From NCBI RefSeq assembly GCF_000015825.1, contig NC_009051.1:248001-312000 (forward strand): a DNA stretch of 64,000 bases, in the 5' to 3' direction. The notes under the pieces are model-generated. The model did no database searches, was not told the DNA's origin, and saw only the letters and a list, made by a program, of their open reading frames with translations. Of the stretch, positions 63,706 to 64,000 are shown piece after piece (the first letter of the stretch is position 1; each line of letters starts with the position of its first letter). The position numbers were made by a program, and so were the translations under genes. Source of the DNA: Methanoculleus marisnigri JR1 (GTDB taxonomy: Archaea; Halobacteriota; Methanomicrobia; Methanomicrobiales; Methanoculleaceae).

Positions 63706-64000
63706 TCACTCCCACGTATACTTCCCGGCAAAGGGCCTTGCGCTCGCAGGGACGATCCGGGTGTAGTTCGCCTTTACGAGCGGCTCCGCATCGAGCCCGA
63801 AGTCGGCTGCAAACTCCCGGATGACCGGGGCGATCCGTGCCCTGTCCTCATCGGTGACCGGCAGTTTCTTTGCCCCTGCAGCGAGGCAGGCGTCATCCAC
63901 GTCTCCGCGGATGACGATCTCGCCGCCGTGGATCCCGCTCCCGATCTCCCGGGCTTTCATGGCCCCGTCGAGACCGAGGACGACGAGAAGGCCGCCTGCC
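63706..64000 (-). CDS. glutamate synthase alpha-subunit domain 3 (GXGXG), partial
   Basis: The frame runs off the right edge; the visible 97 residues are the C-terminal end. It reads LLVVLGLDGAMKAREIGSGI, then HGGEIVIRGDV, the last turns of a GXGXG beta-helix, followed by a helical tail (DEDRARIAPVIREFAADFGL) like free-standing archaeal GltB3 proteins. Another GXGXG protein such as FwdC is less likely because of this tail. It is followed at once by the FrhB-like gene. Confidence 0.8.
   Translation of the reverse strand, partial: AGGLLVVLGLDGAMKAREIGSGIHGGEIVIRGDVDDACLAAGAKKLPVTDEDRARIAPVIREFAADFGLDAEPLVKANYTRIVPASARPFAGKYTWE

Overview
The window comes from a GC-rich methanogenic archaeon, most likely a Methanoculleus-like member of the Methanomicrobiales. 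The evidence is a group II chaperonin, a membrane-anchored archaeal Lon, an A1AO ATP synthase operon in the order H-I-K-E-C-F-A-B-D, an RNA polymerase with split B''/B' and A'/A'' subunits, an F420-dehydrogenase beta-type protein beside a split glutamate synthase domain, AT-rich archaeal TATA boxes and tRNA genes without encoded CCA. The genus is an inference; no marker for it was searched.

Layout. 1-5.5 kb: a partial PAS protein, tRNA-Ser, a small protein, the thermosome, and a minus-strand operon prs-rtcA-nob1-PRTase. 5.6-11.4 kb: lonB, tldD/tldE, a BofA-like membrane protein, a 51-residue zinc ribbon and an unknown protein. 11.4-21 kb: the ATP synthase operon followed by pgk. 21-23.6 kb: a DUF89 protein, tRNA-Pro, a small membrane protein and a MinD-like ATPase. 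23.2-54.7 kb: two head-to-tail copies of a 15,720-bp unit. Each copy carries a Roadblock protein, a response regulator, a PsiE-like protein, tRNA-Lys, the core RNA polymerase operon (rpoH-B''-B'-A'-A''-rpl30e-nusA), a surface protein and a DUF1786 protein. The unit begins inside minD and ends inside nrdD. 54.7-64 kb: an NrdH-like redoxin that lacks a standard start codon, thpR-cca, a PAS histidine kinase, a frameshifted membrane gene, tandem hairpin repeats, a methyltransferase/AbrB/ABC-2 exporter operon, and an F420/glutamate-synthase pair that runs off the end.

The dominant feature is the perfect 15.72-kb tandem duplication. Its junction has only 2 bp of microhomology and no mobile element. 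One intact minD and one intact nrdD survive, and the centre of the array holds a minD'-'nrdD junction. It is either a very recent amplification that doubles the RNA polymerase core genes, or an assembly error; sequence alone cannot decide. Other points worth attention are an NrdD that lacks the usual C-terminal zinc/glycyl-radical segment, an overlooked redoxin gene abutting it, an AbrB-type regulator with a histidine-rich N-terminus, and a family of tandem and dispersed hairpin repeats whose stems differ but stay paired.
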